Origin: Niabella drilacis
GTDB lineage: Bacteria > Bacteroidota > Bacteroidia > Chitinophagales > Chitinophagaceae
Direction of reading: 5' to 3'
NCBI RefSeq assembly: GCF_900101395.1
Contig: NZ_FMZO01000008.1
Location: forward strand, 1 to 64,000
Length of the DNA stretch: 64,000 nt
Part shown: positions 26,303 to 35,302 of the stretch, one piece after another
Layout of the letters: each line of letters starts with the position of its first letter
Numbering within the stretch: the first letter of the stretch is position 1
Made by a program: the position numbers and the translations under genes
Notes under the pieces: model-generated
Told to the model about the DNA's origin: nothing
Databases searched by the model: none
Seen by the model: only the letters and a program-made list of their open reading frames with translations

Positions 26303-27112
26303 TTACTTTATCAACTCTTTGTTTTTAAAGTAAAATTTGTGAACCAGCTTGTCGGCAAGCGACGGGAAAAATTTATTCAGGAAAACGGTTTCCTTTCCGG
26401 TGGTGGTCATCACGATGGTTCGCTTTTTTTGTTTAATGGCTTTGAGGATCCGCAGGGCAACGGCTTCGGCCGTCATCATCCTGCCTTCATCCATGGGGTT
26501 TTCTTTTTGTTTCTCTCCTTTATCATTCAGCGCATTATCGCGGATGCTGGAAGCGGTAAAGCCGGGGCTTACCCACATTACATGCACCTGGTCATCGCGG
26601 AGTTCGGTCATCAGGCATTCCAGGAAGCCCTGCAGGGCAAATTTGCTGGATGAGTAGCCGGTCCGCCCCGGCAGTCCTCTGTAACCGGCAACGGATGAGA
26701 TGCCCACAACGGTGCCCTTGCTTTCGATCAGCCAGGGGAGCGCAAATTTGGTACAATAAACGGCCCCGTAAAAATTAATGTCCATCAGTTTTTTTATCAC
26801 CGCAACGTCCAGGTCCTTAAAAAGTCCGCGCATGCTGATGCCGGCGTTATTGATAAGGACATCGATGCGCCCGAAAACCTCAACCGTGGAGGCAATAAAA
26901 CGCTGGCATTCGGCTTCTGCGCTTACGTCTGCAACGAGGGTATGTAAAAAAGAAGAGGGGTGCGCCGCCTGTAAGGCATATAATTTGTCATGGTTCCGCC
27001 CGCAGGTGGCTACTTTGGCGCCGAATCCAAGCAGGGCATCCACCAGGGCACGGCCAATCCCATCTGTTCCCCCGGTAATTACGACCACCTTATCTTTGTA
27101 ATATTCGTTCAT
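26303..27112 (-). CDS. SDR family oxidoreductase
   Basis: 269-residue short-chain dehydrogenase. Cofactor motif VVITGGTDGIGRALVDALL (TGxxxGIG) lies at about 10-28, NNAG at about 88, and the active site SSVAGYRGLPGRTGYSSSKF provides Ser, Tyr and Lys. The region following the active site (LTELRDDQVHVMWVSPGFT) and a basic C-terminus (KLVHKFYFKNKELIK) match membrane-associated SDRs close to 3-ketosphinganine/11-beta-HSD-like reductases. The substrate is unknown. It lies 65 bp upstream of the SAM hydrolase gene on the same strand, so they may be cotranscribed. Confidence 0.85.
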   Translation of the reverse strand: MNEYYKDKVVVITGGTDGIGRALVDALLGFGAKVATCGRNHDKLYALQAAHPSSFLHTLVADVSAEAECQRFIASTVEVFGRIDVLINNAGISMRGLFKDLDVAVIKKLMDINFYGAVYCTKFALPWLIESKGTVVGISSVAGYRGLPGRTGYSSSKFALQGFLECLMTELRDDQVHVMWVSPGFTASSIRDNALNDKGEKQKENPMDEGRMMTAEAVALRILKAIKQKKRTIVMTTTGKETVFLNKFFPSLADKLVHKFYFKNKELIK

Positions 27113-27184
27113 GCGGCTATTTGAAATATTTCAACAAACCTACTTATAAAATATTAAAAAATAACTTTTAATGCCGGGTATATA

Positions 27185-29632
27185 ATGAAGAAAATACAGC
27201 TGGTGATCCTTTTGGGATGGGCTGCAGTAGCGGGTTATGCCCAGTCATGGGTACGGATCAATCAATTGGGCTACACCGAAAAAGATATAAAAGTAGCGGT
27301 GCTTGTTTCTAAAGACCGGATCCATTGCGGACATTTTTCTGTTGTGGATGCAACTACACACCAGTCCGTTTTTACCAGCCGGAAGGTACAGGCCTTTGCG
27401 GCCTATGCTGCTTTTAAACAAGGCTTCCGCTTAAATTTTACAGCGTTTAAAACGCCTGGCAGGTATTATATAAAAGCCGGGGGTATTGTTTCACCTGTTT
27501 TTACCATTAATAATGGTATATACGATGGTACTGCAGACTTTGTCCTGCAATATATGCGGCAACAACGTTCCCGGTTTAATCCTTTTTTGAACGATAGTTG
27601 TCATACGGAGGACGGATTTATAGTGTACCATAAGGATAAACGCAAAGATTCCACGCGCATCGATGTGGCAGGAGGATGGCACGATGCGTCTGATTACCTG
27701 CAATACCTGCCTACATCGGCTAACGCTGCTTTTCAAATGCTGTTTGCCTATATGATGAACCCCGGAAGTTTTGGCGATGCGTATGATGCTGCCGGGAAAA
27801 AGGGGGGCAACGGGATCCCTGATATCCTGGATGAAGCAAGATGGGGACTCGAGTGGATGGTAAAAATGAACCCGGGCAAAGAGGAATACTATAACCAGAT
27901 TGCAGACGACCGGGATCACCGGGGTATGCGGCTGCCCAATGAGGATACGGTACACTATGGGCCAGGCATGGGTTTGAGCCGGCCGGTCTATTTTATCTCC
28001 GGCAAACCGCAGGGACCCAAATACCAGAACCGGACCCGGGGAGTGGCTTCCAGCGCAGGCAAATTTGCATCTGCCTTTGCCCTGGGTGCGAAGATCCTGA
28101 AGGGGTATGACCCTGCTTTTGCAGCGCAGCTGGCGGAAAAAGCAAGGGATGCGTATGCATTCGGAAAAAAGTATCCCGGTAATAACCAGACCATTCCTTT
28201 TGGTGCGCCGTATTTTTATGAGGAAGATAATTATGTGGACGATATGGAACTGGCTGCCCTTGCCCTTTACGAAACAGACAGGAAGCCGGACTATCTTACA
28301 GAGGCGCTGGATTTTGCCCGCCGGGAGCCTGTTACTCCCTGGATGGGTGCAGATACCGCGCGGCATTACCAGTGGTATCCGTTTGTGAACCTGGGGCATT
28401 ATTTCGGGGCCCGGCAGGCGGCCGGTGCGAAAGAATACCTCTCTTTTATGAGAGCGGGTATTGAGCGGGTAAAACAGCGGGGGGGCGGCAATCCTTTTTT
28501 AATGGGTGTGCCTTTTATATGGTGTTCCAATAATCTTACGGTGGCGCTCTTAACACAGATCAGCCTTTATAAAGAAGCCAGTGGCGACCATCAGTATGAC
28601 GAGCTGGAGGCGGCTATGCGCGACTGGTTGTTTGGCTGCAATCCCTGGGGCACCGGTATGATCTGCGATCTGCCGGAAGGGGGCGTAGCCCCCAGGGATC
28701 CCCATTCGGCATTTACCCATTTACATGGGTACAAAATTTCAGGGGGGCTGGTAGACGGTCCTATCTATGGAAGCATCTGGGATAAGCTGATTGGCATCCG
28801 GCTCTATAAGCCCGATAAATTCGCGGAGTTCCAGTCGCCCCTTGTTATTTATCATGATGATTATGGTGATTATTCCAGTAATGAGCCTACCATGGATGGT
28901 ACGGCCAGCCTGAGTTATTATCTTTCGAAGATGCAGGCTGCAGCCCATGCACAAACGGCGTTGCGTACTGATAGTGAAGGGGCCGTTATCGGCTTTCCCG
29001 GCCGGAAGGTTTACCTGGTCTTTTCAGCGCACGACAAAGGGGAGGGTGGTTCCTATATTCACCGGGTGCTGAAACAAAACCGTGTAAAGGCCAGTTTCTT
29101 TTTTACAGGAGATTTTTTGCGTACCCCGGAGTTCCGGCCCCTGGTGGTGCAATTAAAAAAAGAGGGACATTATATAGCGGCCCATTCTGATAAACACTTA
29201 TTATATAATGACTGGACAAAACGGGATTCGCTGCTGGTAACAAAAGAGCAATTTAAAAATGATCTTGAGTCCGCATACAAGACACTGGGCGGTATGGGCA
29301 TTAAAAAAGGCCAATGGTTTTTGCCGCCTTATGAATGGTATAACAAAGCCATTGTGCAATGGGCAAAAGAAATGGGGTTGACGGTGATCAATTTTACACC
29401 AGGCACCGGTACCAATGCGGATTATACCTGGCCGGAACAATCCAATTATAAAAGCAGTGAGCAGCTGCTGGACCGGCTGACAAAAGTGGCGGAAGAAAAG
29501 GGATTGGACGGAAGCATCCTGCTGATCCATTATGGAACCGATGAACGGAGAAAGGATAAATTTTACAAACAGCTGGACAGGGTCATTTCATTATTACGGT
29601 CAAAAGGATATGAACCCGACCGGCTTCCTTAA
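27185..29632 (+). CDS. GH9 endoglucanase fused to a NodB-type polysaccharide deacetylase
   Basis: 815 residues, secreted (signal peptide 1-19, ending GYAQ). Residues about 21-108 are the CelD N-terminal Ig-like domain (SWVRINQLGYTEKDIKVAVL). The GH9 barrel spans about 115-585, with GGWHDASDYLQYLPTSA (Asp167 and Asp170 in catalytic positions) and SSNEPTMDGTASLSYYLS (Glu567 as proton donor). Residues about 600-815 are a polysaccharide deacetylase fold: KASFFFTGDFLRTP, the metal motif His667-Ser-Asp-Lys-His671, and GSILLIHYGTDERRKDKF. The usual TFDDG motif is replaced by SAHDKG (His616, Asp617), so the catalytic base may be lost. It may cut and deacetylate a beta-1,4-glycan such as acetylated xylan or glucan; the substrate is inferred. 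Confidence 0.87.
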   Translation: MKKIQLVILLGWAAVAGYAQSWVRINQLGYTEKDIKVAVLVSKDRIHCGHFSVVDATTHQSVFTSRKVQAFAAYAAFKQGFRLNFTAFKTPGRYYIKAGGIVSPVFTINNGIYDGTADFVLQYMRQQRSRFNPFLNDSCHTEDGFIVYHKDKRKDSTRIDVAGGWHDASDYLQYLPTSANAAFQMLFAYMMNPGSFGDAYDAAGKKGGNGIPDILDEARWGLEWMVKMNPGKEEYYNQIADDRDHRGMRLPNEDTVHYGPGMGLSRPVYFISGKPQGPKYQNRTRGVASSAGKFASAFALGAKILKGYDPAFAAQLAEKARDAYAFGKKYPGNNQTIPFGAPYFYEEDNYVDDMELAALALYETDRKPDYLTEALDFARREPVTPWMGADTARHYQWYPFVNLGHYFGARQAAGAKEYLSFMRAGIERVKQRGGGNPFLMGVPFIWCSNNLTVALLTQISLYKEASGDHQYDELEAAMRDWLFGCNPWGTGMICDLPEGGVAPRDPHSAFTHLHGYKISGGLVDGPIYGSIWDKLIGIRLYKPDKFAEFQSPLVIYHDDYGDYSSNEPTMDGTASLSYYLSKMQAAAHAQTALRTDSEGAVIGFPGRKVYLVFSAHDKGEGGSYIHRVLKQNRVKASFFFTGDFLRTPEFRPLVVQLKKEGHYIAAHSDKHLLYNDWTKRDSLLVTKEQFKNDLESAYKTLGGMGIKKGQWFLPPYEWYNKAIVQWAKEMGLTVINFTPGTGTNADYTWPEQSNYKSSEQLLDRLTKVAEEKGLDGSILLIHYGTDERRKDKFYKQLDRVISLLRSKGYEPDRLP

Positions 29633-29711
29633 ACAAGGCAGTGCGTGGGGGCTCTTTGTAAAGCCCGGCATAAGAAAATTGAAAAAATATTTTGAGATTC
29701 ATTGGTTTTTT

Positions 29712-29743
29712 TTTGGAGCAATAAATTGATTCCCTTATTTTTG
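29712..29743 (+). promoter_or_regulatory. Promoter of tRNA-Lys
   Basis: TTTG at 29712-29715 and TATTTTTG at 29736-29743 are separated by exactly 20 bases, a full match to the Bacteroidota housekeeping promoter. The predicted start site is 17-20 bases ahead of the mature tRNA. Confidence 0.75.
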
Positions 29744-29766
29744 CACTCCCAAACGGGAACGCAGTT

Positions 29767-29839
29767 GATTCCGTAGCTCAGTTGGTAGAGCAATACACTT
29801 TTAATGTATGGGCCCTGGGTTCGAGTCCCAGCGGGATCA
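29767..29839 (+). tRNA. tRNA-Lys (anticodon TTT)
   Basis: A complete cloverleaf: acceptor stem GATTCCG / CGGGATC, D-arm with AGCTCAGTTGGTAGAGC, anticodon loop CTTTTAA giving anticodon TTT, and T-arm GGGTTCGAGTCCC. CCA is not encoded. It is followed by a perfect terminator hairpin, and its 3' half marks the junction of the integrated island. Confidence 0.95.
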
Positions 29840-30914
29840 CTTGTAGGGACAAATCTAAAAATGATAGATTTGTCCCTTTGTTTTTGTCCAGTAACTTGTT
29901 ATTATTCTGATAGATAAGTGTTATGGCAGAATTTATTTTTGAGGTTCGATGTTGAGTTCCGTCAAAAACCAAAAATTCAGGGAACATCGAACTCACGATT
30001 GCTCTTTTCTCTTCAATATCTCCATTCTCATAACGCCTATCAATGTTCGCTACTTTCTTTAAAGCATATGCCACCAGGTCTTTAATTTCAGTACCTACTA
30101 TGGCTAAGTCATTTAATCGCTTCTCCAATTGCTCAATCCTGCTTTTAGTCATTTTCTTTAATTCCTGAAAATCGTCGTCCGCCGTTTCACCATCAGCGTT
30201 CTTTATTAGTGCGTTTTGATAAGGTTTATTCATGGAATCAATCTCATCTATTATACTGGCTCTTTCACTATTTTGGGCTTTGGTTTTATTATTGAAATCT
30301 CTTATAAAAGCTTCGATGAAAATATCTACAACGCCCTCCTTTGGAGATAAATACTGCAACTGCTTTAGAAAAGCCTTGTTAGAATCTTCTGCCTTAAATC
30401 TTGTTCCGCATGAGGACGTGCAATGGTAATAATTATAGTAAATCCCCATCTTGCCTTTTGAGGCACTTCCCGTTAACATCCGCTCACACTTTGGACATTT
30501 AAGAAACCCTCGCAACGGGAGATTTTCCGTTGAAACAATTTTAGGTTTTATAACTCGTCTTCTCCCGTCAAGAATATCCTGAACATCGTAAAACATTTTT
30601 TCACTAATTAGCGACTCATGTTGTCCAGTTACTAAATAGCCTGGTTCTTCTTTATACGGAGGAATGAAGATCTTGCCACAATACAACGGGTTTCGCAGAG
30701 CGACCCAAAAGTTATTTTTGCTAAACCGACCTTTACCATCGGTTTTTTGTCGTACTATTTTCCATATCTGTTCGGTATTGAAATTGTTTGCTATAATCTG
30801 TTCAAATGCCCATTTTAAAACAGGGGCTTCAAATTCATGTGGTGCAATAAATTTCTTTTTAGCTTCTGGCATTTTATTGATATACCCCAGTGGAGCCGTA
30901 CCCATAGAAGCCAA
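29778..30914 (-). pseudogene. Large serine recombinase lacking its catalytic domain
   Basis: 378 codons remain. They begin at MGTAPLGYINKMPEAKKKF, which in intact enzymes comes at about residue 190-200 after the resolvase domain; the catalytic Ser and its domain are absent. Present are the Recombinase domain (EQIWKIVRQK, FWVALRNPLYCGKIFIPPY), the Zn ribbon (FLKCPKCERM...YYHCTSSCGTRF) and a coiled-coil region (about 240-300). The frame's last 18 residues (PLGLEPRAHTLKVYCSTN) are the reverse complement of tRNA-Lys and are not genuine protein. The upstream side (30905) is joined to an unrelated fragment. Confidence 0.75.
29845..29885 (+). terminator. Terminator after tRNA-Lys
   Basis: A perfect 13-bp stem AGGGACAAATCTA (29845-29857) / TAGATTTGTCCCT (29865-29877) with a 7-nt loop is followed by TTGTTTTTG. 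It also overlaps the 3' end of the recombinase remnant, whose frame runs through it. Confidence 0.85.
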
Positions 30915-31014
30915 TTACAAACTGGTGAAGCTGCACAGTACGCATATTGTTGAAAGCGAGCTGGAGCGTATTAAGAATGACCCGGATTTACAGCATTTGA
31001 TACAGCAGTTATGA
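30907..31014 (+). pseudogene. 3' fragment of an unidentified gene
   Basis: A 35-codon frame end, EANYKLVKLHSTHIVESELE followed by RIKNDPDLQHLIQQL and TGA, has protein-like composition (helical, charged) and abuts the decapitated recombinase at about 30905. It looks like the C-terminus of a gene whose 5' part was deleted in the same event. I do not recognise the family. Confidence 0.35.
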
Positions 31015-31346
31015 CTAAAAGAGATAACCACGTTACAAAATTATTTGTAATTATTATACGCAAATCTCTTTACAACTCAATATCTTTTGCACCCGAAAAA
31101 TCTACTTTAGCTGTGTCCGATATAGGGTACAGGGTCAGCAGCTTGAAAACCCCAACTTAGCTGCGTCCGAAATTTGGGAGGAGATCACAAGTATGGCATC
31201 CTTAAAGGTACTCTCTAATTGCGAAAAGGCACTTGCGCAACATAGTCCGATAGTACTTTAACGGCAAGCGGGTCACCCTCTATTATTGTGAAATTTATTT
31301 TAGATTCCAATCTTGCTATCTTTGCTTTTCTACCAGTATATTGTTT
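31015..31346. other. AT-rich intergenic region with repeated TAGCTGyGTCCGA motif
   Basis: No gene seen. TTAGCTGTGTCCGA occurs at about 31107 and TTAGCTGCGTCCGA at about 31157, 50 bases apart, with a partial third (AGTCCGATAG) near 31244. They may be operators for the following AraC-type regulator or island relics. Confidence 0.4.
31317..31324 (+). promoter_or_regulatory. -7 promoter element of the membrane AraC gene
   Basis: TATCTTTG fits TAnnTTTG and lies 23 bases before ATG 31347; no good -33 element is present. Confidence 0.5.
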
Positions 31347-32468
31347 ATGAGTTATTTTTTTGTCACTGGCATTTCGATTGCATTATTTTTGACTGTAATC
31401 CTGTTAACGAAGAAAAAGAAGTATACAACTGATTTTATTCTTGCTGGACTATTATTTTTTGCGGCCCAAACTATTTTTCATTCATTTTTATTGGAAACCG
31501 GCTTGTATTTAACTTGTCCAGACTTGTTTGTTCTTGGCTTTTCCAGTCCCATAATAGTCGCCGTATTTTTATATTTATATACTAGGTACCAAACCCACAA
31601 TATTCAGTTTCAATGGCGGGATCTTTGGCATTTCGTGCCTGCTGCAATTATCTTTCTGATTTATACTGGCTTTTTCTTTTTAAGTCATACTAAAAAACTG
31701 ACTATTATGCAATCAGAAGGGGCCGGTTATGAATTTGAAAATTTATTAAGAATATCGGTGATTTATATCTCTGGCATTATTTATAGTTTTTTTTCGCTCA
31801 GGATTCTATTTAAATATCGTAGAAATATCAAAAATGAATTTTCCAATACAGAAAGGATTGAATTCAACTGGCTGGTATTTCTGATAATCGGAATATTGAC
31901 AATTTGGTTAATAGTTCTGTTCGAGCAAAGCGAAAAAATAATTTCGACATCATCTACCATTTTTGTGATTTTGCTTGGTTATTTCGGCATCACACAGGTA
32001 AATGTTTTCGGGTCAAAAGTCGCTACCGTCTCCACTGTGGTTTTAATAGATGATGAAAAGGGGAAAGATCCCGATAAACTACCCCATCCGGTCAAATACC
32101 AATATTCCAATTTAAGTGAGGACGAATCTTTACAGATACATGAGCAATTATTGAAAATTTTAGAAAGTGAAAAGCCATTTTTAAATCCGGAGCTAACCCT
32201 GGCAGAACTGGCAAAGCTTATTCCTACCCATCCCAATAAATTGTCTGAGGTTATTAACAAATATGAGCGAAAGAATTTTTATGACCTCATCAATGAGCGG
32301 CGTATTCAGGAATTTTTCCGGCTCCTAAATATGCCCGAAAACAAGCAATATACCATCATATCACTTGCCTATGATTGCGGTTTCAACTCAAAAGCTTCGT
32401 TCAACCGGAATTTTAAAAGATATACCGGAAAAACACCAAGTGAATATCTGAACAGTCAGGAACAATGA
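31347..32468 (+). CDS. Membrane-embedded AraC family regulator
   Basis: 373 residues from ATG 31347. The N-terminal 215 residues contain about seven hydrophobic segments (for example FFVTGISIALFLTVILL, LVFLIIGILTIWLIVLF), a 7TM-like sensor region common in Bacteroidota AraC proteins. The C-terminal 110 residues form the DNA-binding domain: LTLAELAKLIPTHPNKLSEV is the first HTH, and ISLAYDCGFNSKASFNRNFK plus TGKTPSEYL the second. The regulator therefore sits in the inner membrane and binds DNA from there. It is the first cargo gene of the AT-rich island and likely controls the following genes. Confidence 0.85.
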   Translation: MSYFFVTGISIALFLTVILLTKKKKYTTDFILAGLLFFAAQTIFHSFLLETGLYLTCPDLFVLGFSSPIIVAVFLYLYTRYQTHNIQFQWRDLWHFVPAAIIFLIYTGFFFLSHTKKLTIMQSEGAGYEFENLLRISVIYISGIIYSFFSLRILFKYRRNIKNEFSNTERIEFNWLVFLIIGILTIWLIVLFEQSEKIISTSSTIFVILLGYFGITQVNVFGSKVATVSTVVLIDDEKGKDPDKLPHPVKYQYSNLSEDESLQIHEQLLKILESEKPFLNPELTLAELAKLIPTHPNKLSEVINKYERKNFYDLINERRIQEFFRLLNMPENKQYTIISLAYDCGFNSKASFNRNFKRYTGKTPSEYLNSQEQ

Positions 32469-32641
32469 AACATCAATAGTATCAATTCTCACTCAAGGAG
32501 TATCAATACCCACAGTTTATTTATTATCAAATACTTATGATGATGTAAGTTGTTTGTATTACAGTAGCCATTGAGACCTTGTATTGATTTTGCTTGACGA
32601 TTTTTGCTTTCTGTCTTTCAATCTCCTTCAAGAAAAGAAAC

Positions 32642-33337
32642 ATGAACTTAAGTAAAAATACGGCGAGAGCTGTGGGTCTTATTTATCTGATTGTAATAAT
32701 TACAGGAATGTTCAGCCTGGCCTATATTCCTCAAAAGCTTATTGACTGGAACAATAGCAGGGTAACGTTCAATAATATTACTACTTCAGCTTCTTTATTC
32801 AGATTTGGCATTTACAGCAGCGTACTCTGCTATGTCACATTTACCTTTTTGCCACTTTTCTTATACCGGCTTTTAAGAACTGTTAATGAGTCTCATGCAA
32901 GGGTAATGGTGATATTAGCATTATTAAGTGTGCCTTTATCGTTTAACAATTTGCAACATAAATATGCGGCACTAACGCTGATTGGAAAAGAATCCTTACT
33001 ACAAAATATTTCAATAGAAGACTTACAAAGTAAACTAATGTTTTCTCTTCATCAGTATAATGATGGGATTTTGCTTACAACTGTGTTTTGGGGCTTTTGG
33101 CTTTTCCCGTTTGGGTTGCTGGTTTACAGGTCAGGCTTTATGCCGAAATTTTTAGGCGTTTTATTGATGCTGGGCTGCATTGGCTATTTAATAAATTTTA
33201 CCGGAAATACTTTACTTGAAAATTACTCCCAAATCGGGATAGGAAAATATATGAGTATGCTTCCGGCAGTTGCAGAAATCGGTATCTGTTTTTGGCTGCT
33301 ATTTTCTGGTTTACAAATAAAGAGAAATGAAAAGTAA
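32642..33337 (+). CDS. DUF4386 family membrane protein
   Basis: 231 residues from ATG 32642 (MNLSKNTARAVGLIYLIVII); an upstream TTG at 32594 is unlikely. Six hydrophobic helices are visible, with the N-terminal pattern NTARAVGLIYLIVIITGMFS and a Tyr/Gly-rich centre typical of DUF4386. The function of the family is unknown. Its end overlaps the following DUF6326 gene by 11 bases, so the two are translated from one message. Confidence 0.8.
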   Translation: MNLSKNTARAVGLIYLIVIITGMFSLAYIPQKLIDWNNSRVTFNNITTSASLFRFGIYSSVLCYVTFTFLPLFLYRLLRTVNESHARVMVILALLSVPLSFNNLQHKYAALTLIGKESLLQNISIEDLQSKLMFSLHQYNDGILLTTVFWGFWLFPFGLLVYRSGFMPKFLGVLLMLGCIGYLINFTGNTLLENYSQIGIGKYMSMLPAVAEIGICFWLLFSGLQIKRNEK

Positions 33338-33746
33338 AAAATATCAATACGAAGATTTCAAAATCAATGTCAAACTGGTGCTTTCAGCACTTTGGGCTTC
33401 CGTGATGTTTCTTTACATCTATGGTGACTATTTTGAATTATACGTTCCCGAAAAAGTTGCAGGCTTGATAAACGGGCAAAACATATTGAATACTCCTTAC
33501 AAATTGCTTTTTGCAACTATTATTTTGACACTTCCATCACTAATGATTTTTCTTTCACTCATACTAAAGCCAAAATGGAATAGAGTTTTTAATATTTCAA
33601 TTGGCGTATTTCTAACGCTGTTCACTTTGTTTGTGGGAGTTTCTTCTTTTACTGAATGGAGAACATTTTATGTGATGCTGTCTTTTTTAGAAAGCATTAT
33701 TACATCAATTATTGTGTGGAATGCGTGGCACTGGCCGAAGGATTAA
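33327..33746 (+). CDS. DUF6326 family small membrane protein
   Basis: 139 residues with four membrane helices, preceded by a charged N-terminus (MKSKKYQYEDFKINVKLVLS). The motif LWASVMFLYIYGDYFELYVP and the last helix (SIITSIIVWNAWHWPKD) match the DUF6326 family. Function unknown. It starts inside the end of the DUF4386 gene (11-bp overlap), which argues for joint function in the membrane. Confidence 0.75.
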   Translation: MKSKKYQYEDFKINVKLVLSALWASVMFLYIYGDYFELYVPEKVAGLINGQNILNTPYKLLFATIILTLPSLMIFLSLILKPKWNRVFNISIGVFLTLFTLFVGVSSFTEWRTFYVMLSFLESIITSIIVWNAWHWPKD

Positions 33747-33844
33747 GTATTTATGTTTATAAAAAATACAACTAAATACACTGAAGCAACTAATAAATTT
33801 TAAGCAATTATTCTTTTTATATAACATATCTAAAACTTTAAAAA

Positions 33845-34222
33845 ATGAAACTACTTAAAACATATCTTTTTGTTGGATTAATCATTTTACTCGTGACCTC
33901 TTGCAAAAAATCAGGTTCAGGTACTGATAATACTTATCCTAAACAAGTGAGTATAACTTATAAGGTTAGCAGTACAACAACGAACAACCTTGCTTCAATA
34001 ACGTATGATAATGAAACCGGAGGGCAAACTACTGCTAACAACCCAACATTACCATTCACGAAAGTCATCACTAAAACTGTAAACAAAAATAACATTGTAA
34101 CGCTTGGATATTTCGTTAATCCTGCTCAAACCGTAAAACTGGAAATATTGATCAATAGTGAGGTTGTGAAGTCTCAGGTATATACTAACCCTAACTCGTC
34201 AATGTCATATACTTTTCAATAA
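33845..34222 (+). CDS. Small lipoprotein, MmpS-like
   Basis: 125 residues. A lipoprotein signal (LLVTSC, Cys20) precedes a single all-beta domain: YPKQVSITYKVSST, ITYDNETGGQTTANNPTLPF, ITKTVNKNNIVTLGYFVN and KLEILINSEVVKSQVYTNPN. This strand pattern resembles the MmpS-type beta-sandwich found in secreted Bacteroidota lipoproteins. The role is unknown. It lies between the membrane pair and the hydrolase, all in the same direction, and probably belongs to the same island operon. Confidence 0.65.
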   Translation: MKLLKTYLFVGLIILLVTSCKKSGSGTDNTYPKQVSITYKVSSTTTNNLASITYDNETGGQTTANNPTLPFTKVITKTVNKNNIVTLGYFVNPAQTVKLEILINSEVVKSQVYTNPNSSMSYTFQ

Positions 34223-34259
34223 AGCAAGTTGGGTATAATAAAATCAAAAAGTATGTAGC

Positions 34260-35294
34260 ATGAAAAATTTGTTTAGAATCTATTTAACCGTCATAACCCT
34301 GTCAGTATTCTCATTTTCCTGCAATAAAGAAAGATATATCAACGAACCTGGTAATCTTGTTCCCAAAACCGTAATTGAAGACAACACACTTCTGTCAATA
34401 ACTGTGAATGGTGCAAAGCTGCATTCCGAAGCTTTTGGCCCGGAAAATGGCACATTAATTATATGTATTCATGGTGGGCCCGGAGGCGACTATCGTTACA
34501 TGCTTAATTGCAAAACCCTCGCAACAAAAGGTTATAGAGTTGTTTTTTACGACCAGCGGGGTGCAGGTCTTTCTCAACGTTTTCCAAAAAGTTGGTATAA
34601 GTCACAGGGTAGTGATGCCATCAATAAAATATTTTACGATGAATTGAGAGGTGTTATAGCTCATTATAAAACATCCGCTTCGCAAAAAGTAATTCTATTA
34701 GGGCAATCCTGGGGAGCCATGCTAGCTACCGGATACACTGGTAAGTATCCAAATGAGGTAAATGGTTTAATTGTTGCTGAGCCGGGTGGCTTAAAATGGG
34801 ATGATGTGGTTGATTATATTTCAGAATCCCGGTCTTTCAAACTATGGAGCGAAGCATTAAATGATGCTACCTATATTGACCAGTTTATGACTGGCAAAGA
34901 AGACCAGCACGAAATCTTAGATTACAAAGCTGGCTTGATGGGTTCTACAAATGCAATAGTTGGTGATTTAGGTTCTGATTTAGGTAATAATGCACCTTCT
35001 TATGTTGCTTCCCGAAGTGGTGCAGTTGTTAATGCTGCATCGTATGAATTAGGACAAGATGTCAAGCCCGATTTTTCGGCTGGTATCAATAACTTTTCTA
35101 CCAAAACACTTTTTATATATAGCTCTAACAATAAAGCTTATCCTGGTAGTTGGGCAGAAAAGATTTCATCAGCTTACCTCAATAAAGAAATTTTTAAAGC
35201 ACAGGGAGTAGGTCATTCGGGAATGTTCGACCAGGTAAATTTCTGGACAACAACTATGGAACCTAAGATTATTTCTTATATACAATCATTATAA
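34260..35294 (+). CDS. Alpha/beta-hydrolase lipoprotein (proline iminopeptidase-like)
   Basis: 344 residues with a lipoprotein signal (FSFSCNKE, Cys21), so it is anchored outside the cytoplasm. Catalytic features: oxyanion-hole loop ICIHGGPGGDYRYMLNC (HGGPG is typical for peptidase family S33), GYRVVFYDQRGAGLSQRFPK, nucleophile elbow GQSWGAMLATGY, and a C-terminal GVGHSGMFD with the His. The HGGPG and DQRGAG motifs point to prolyl aminopeptidase/epoxide-hydrolase-like enzymes; the substrate is unknown. Followed after 8 bases by the barrel gene. Confidence 0.83.
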   Translation: MKNLFRIYLTVITLSVFSFSCNKERYINEPGNLVPKTVIEDNTLLSITVNGAKLHSEAFGPENGTLIICIHGGPGGDYRYMLNCKTLATKGYRVVFYDQRGAGLSQRFPKSWYKSQGSDAINKIFYDELRGVIAHYKTSASQKVILLGQSWGAMLATGYTGKYPNEVNGLIVAEPGGLKWDDVVDYISESRSFKLWSEALNDATYIDQFMTGKEDQHEILDYKAGLMGSTNAIVGDLGSDLGNNAPSYVASRSGAVVNAASYELGQDVKPDFSAGINNFSTKTLFIYSSNNKAYPGSWAEKISSAYLNKEIFKAQGVGHSGMFDQVNFWTTTMEPKIISYIQSL

Positions 35295-35302
35295 CAACAG
35301 AT

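Noticed and set aside
30664-30906. Plus-strand frame antisense to the recombinase
   Set aside because: Only its last 35 codons (from 30907) look like protein; the rest mirrors the recombinase gene.
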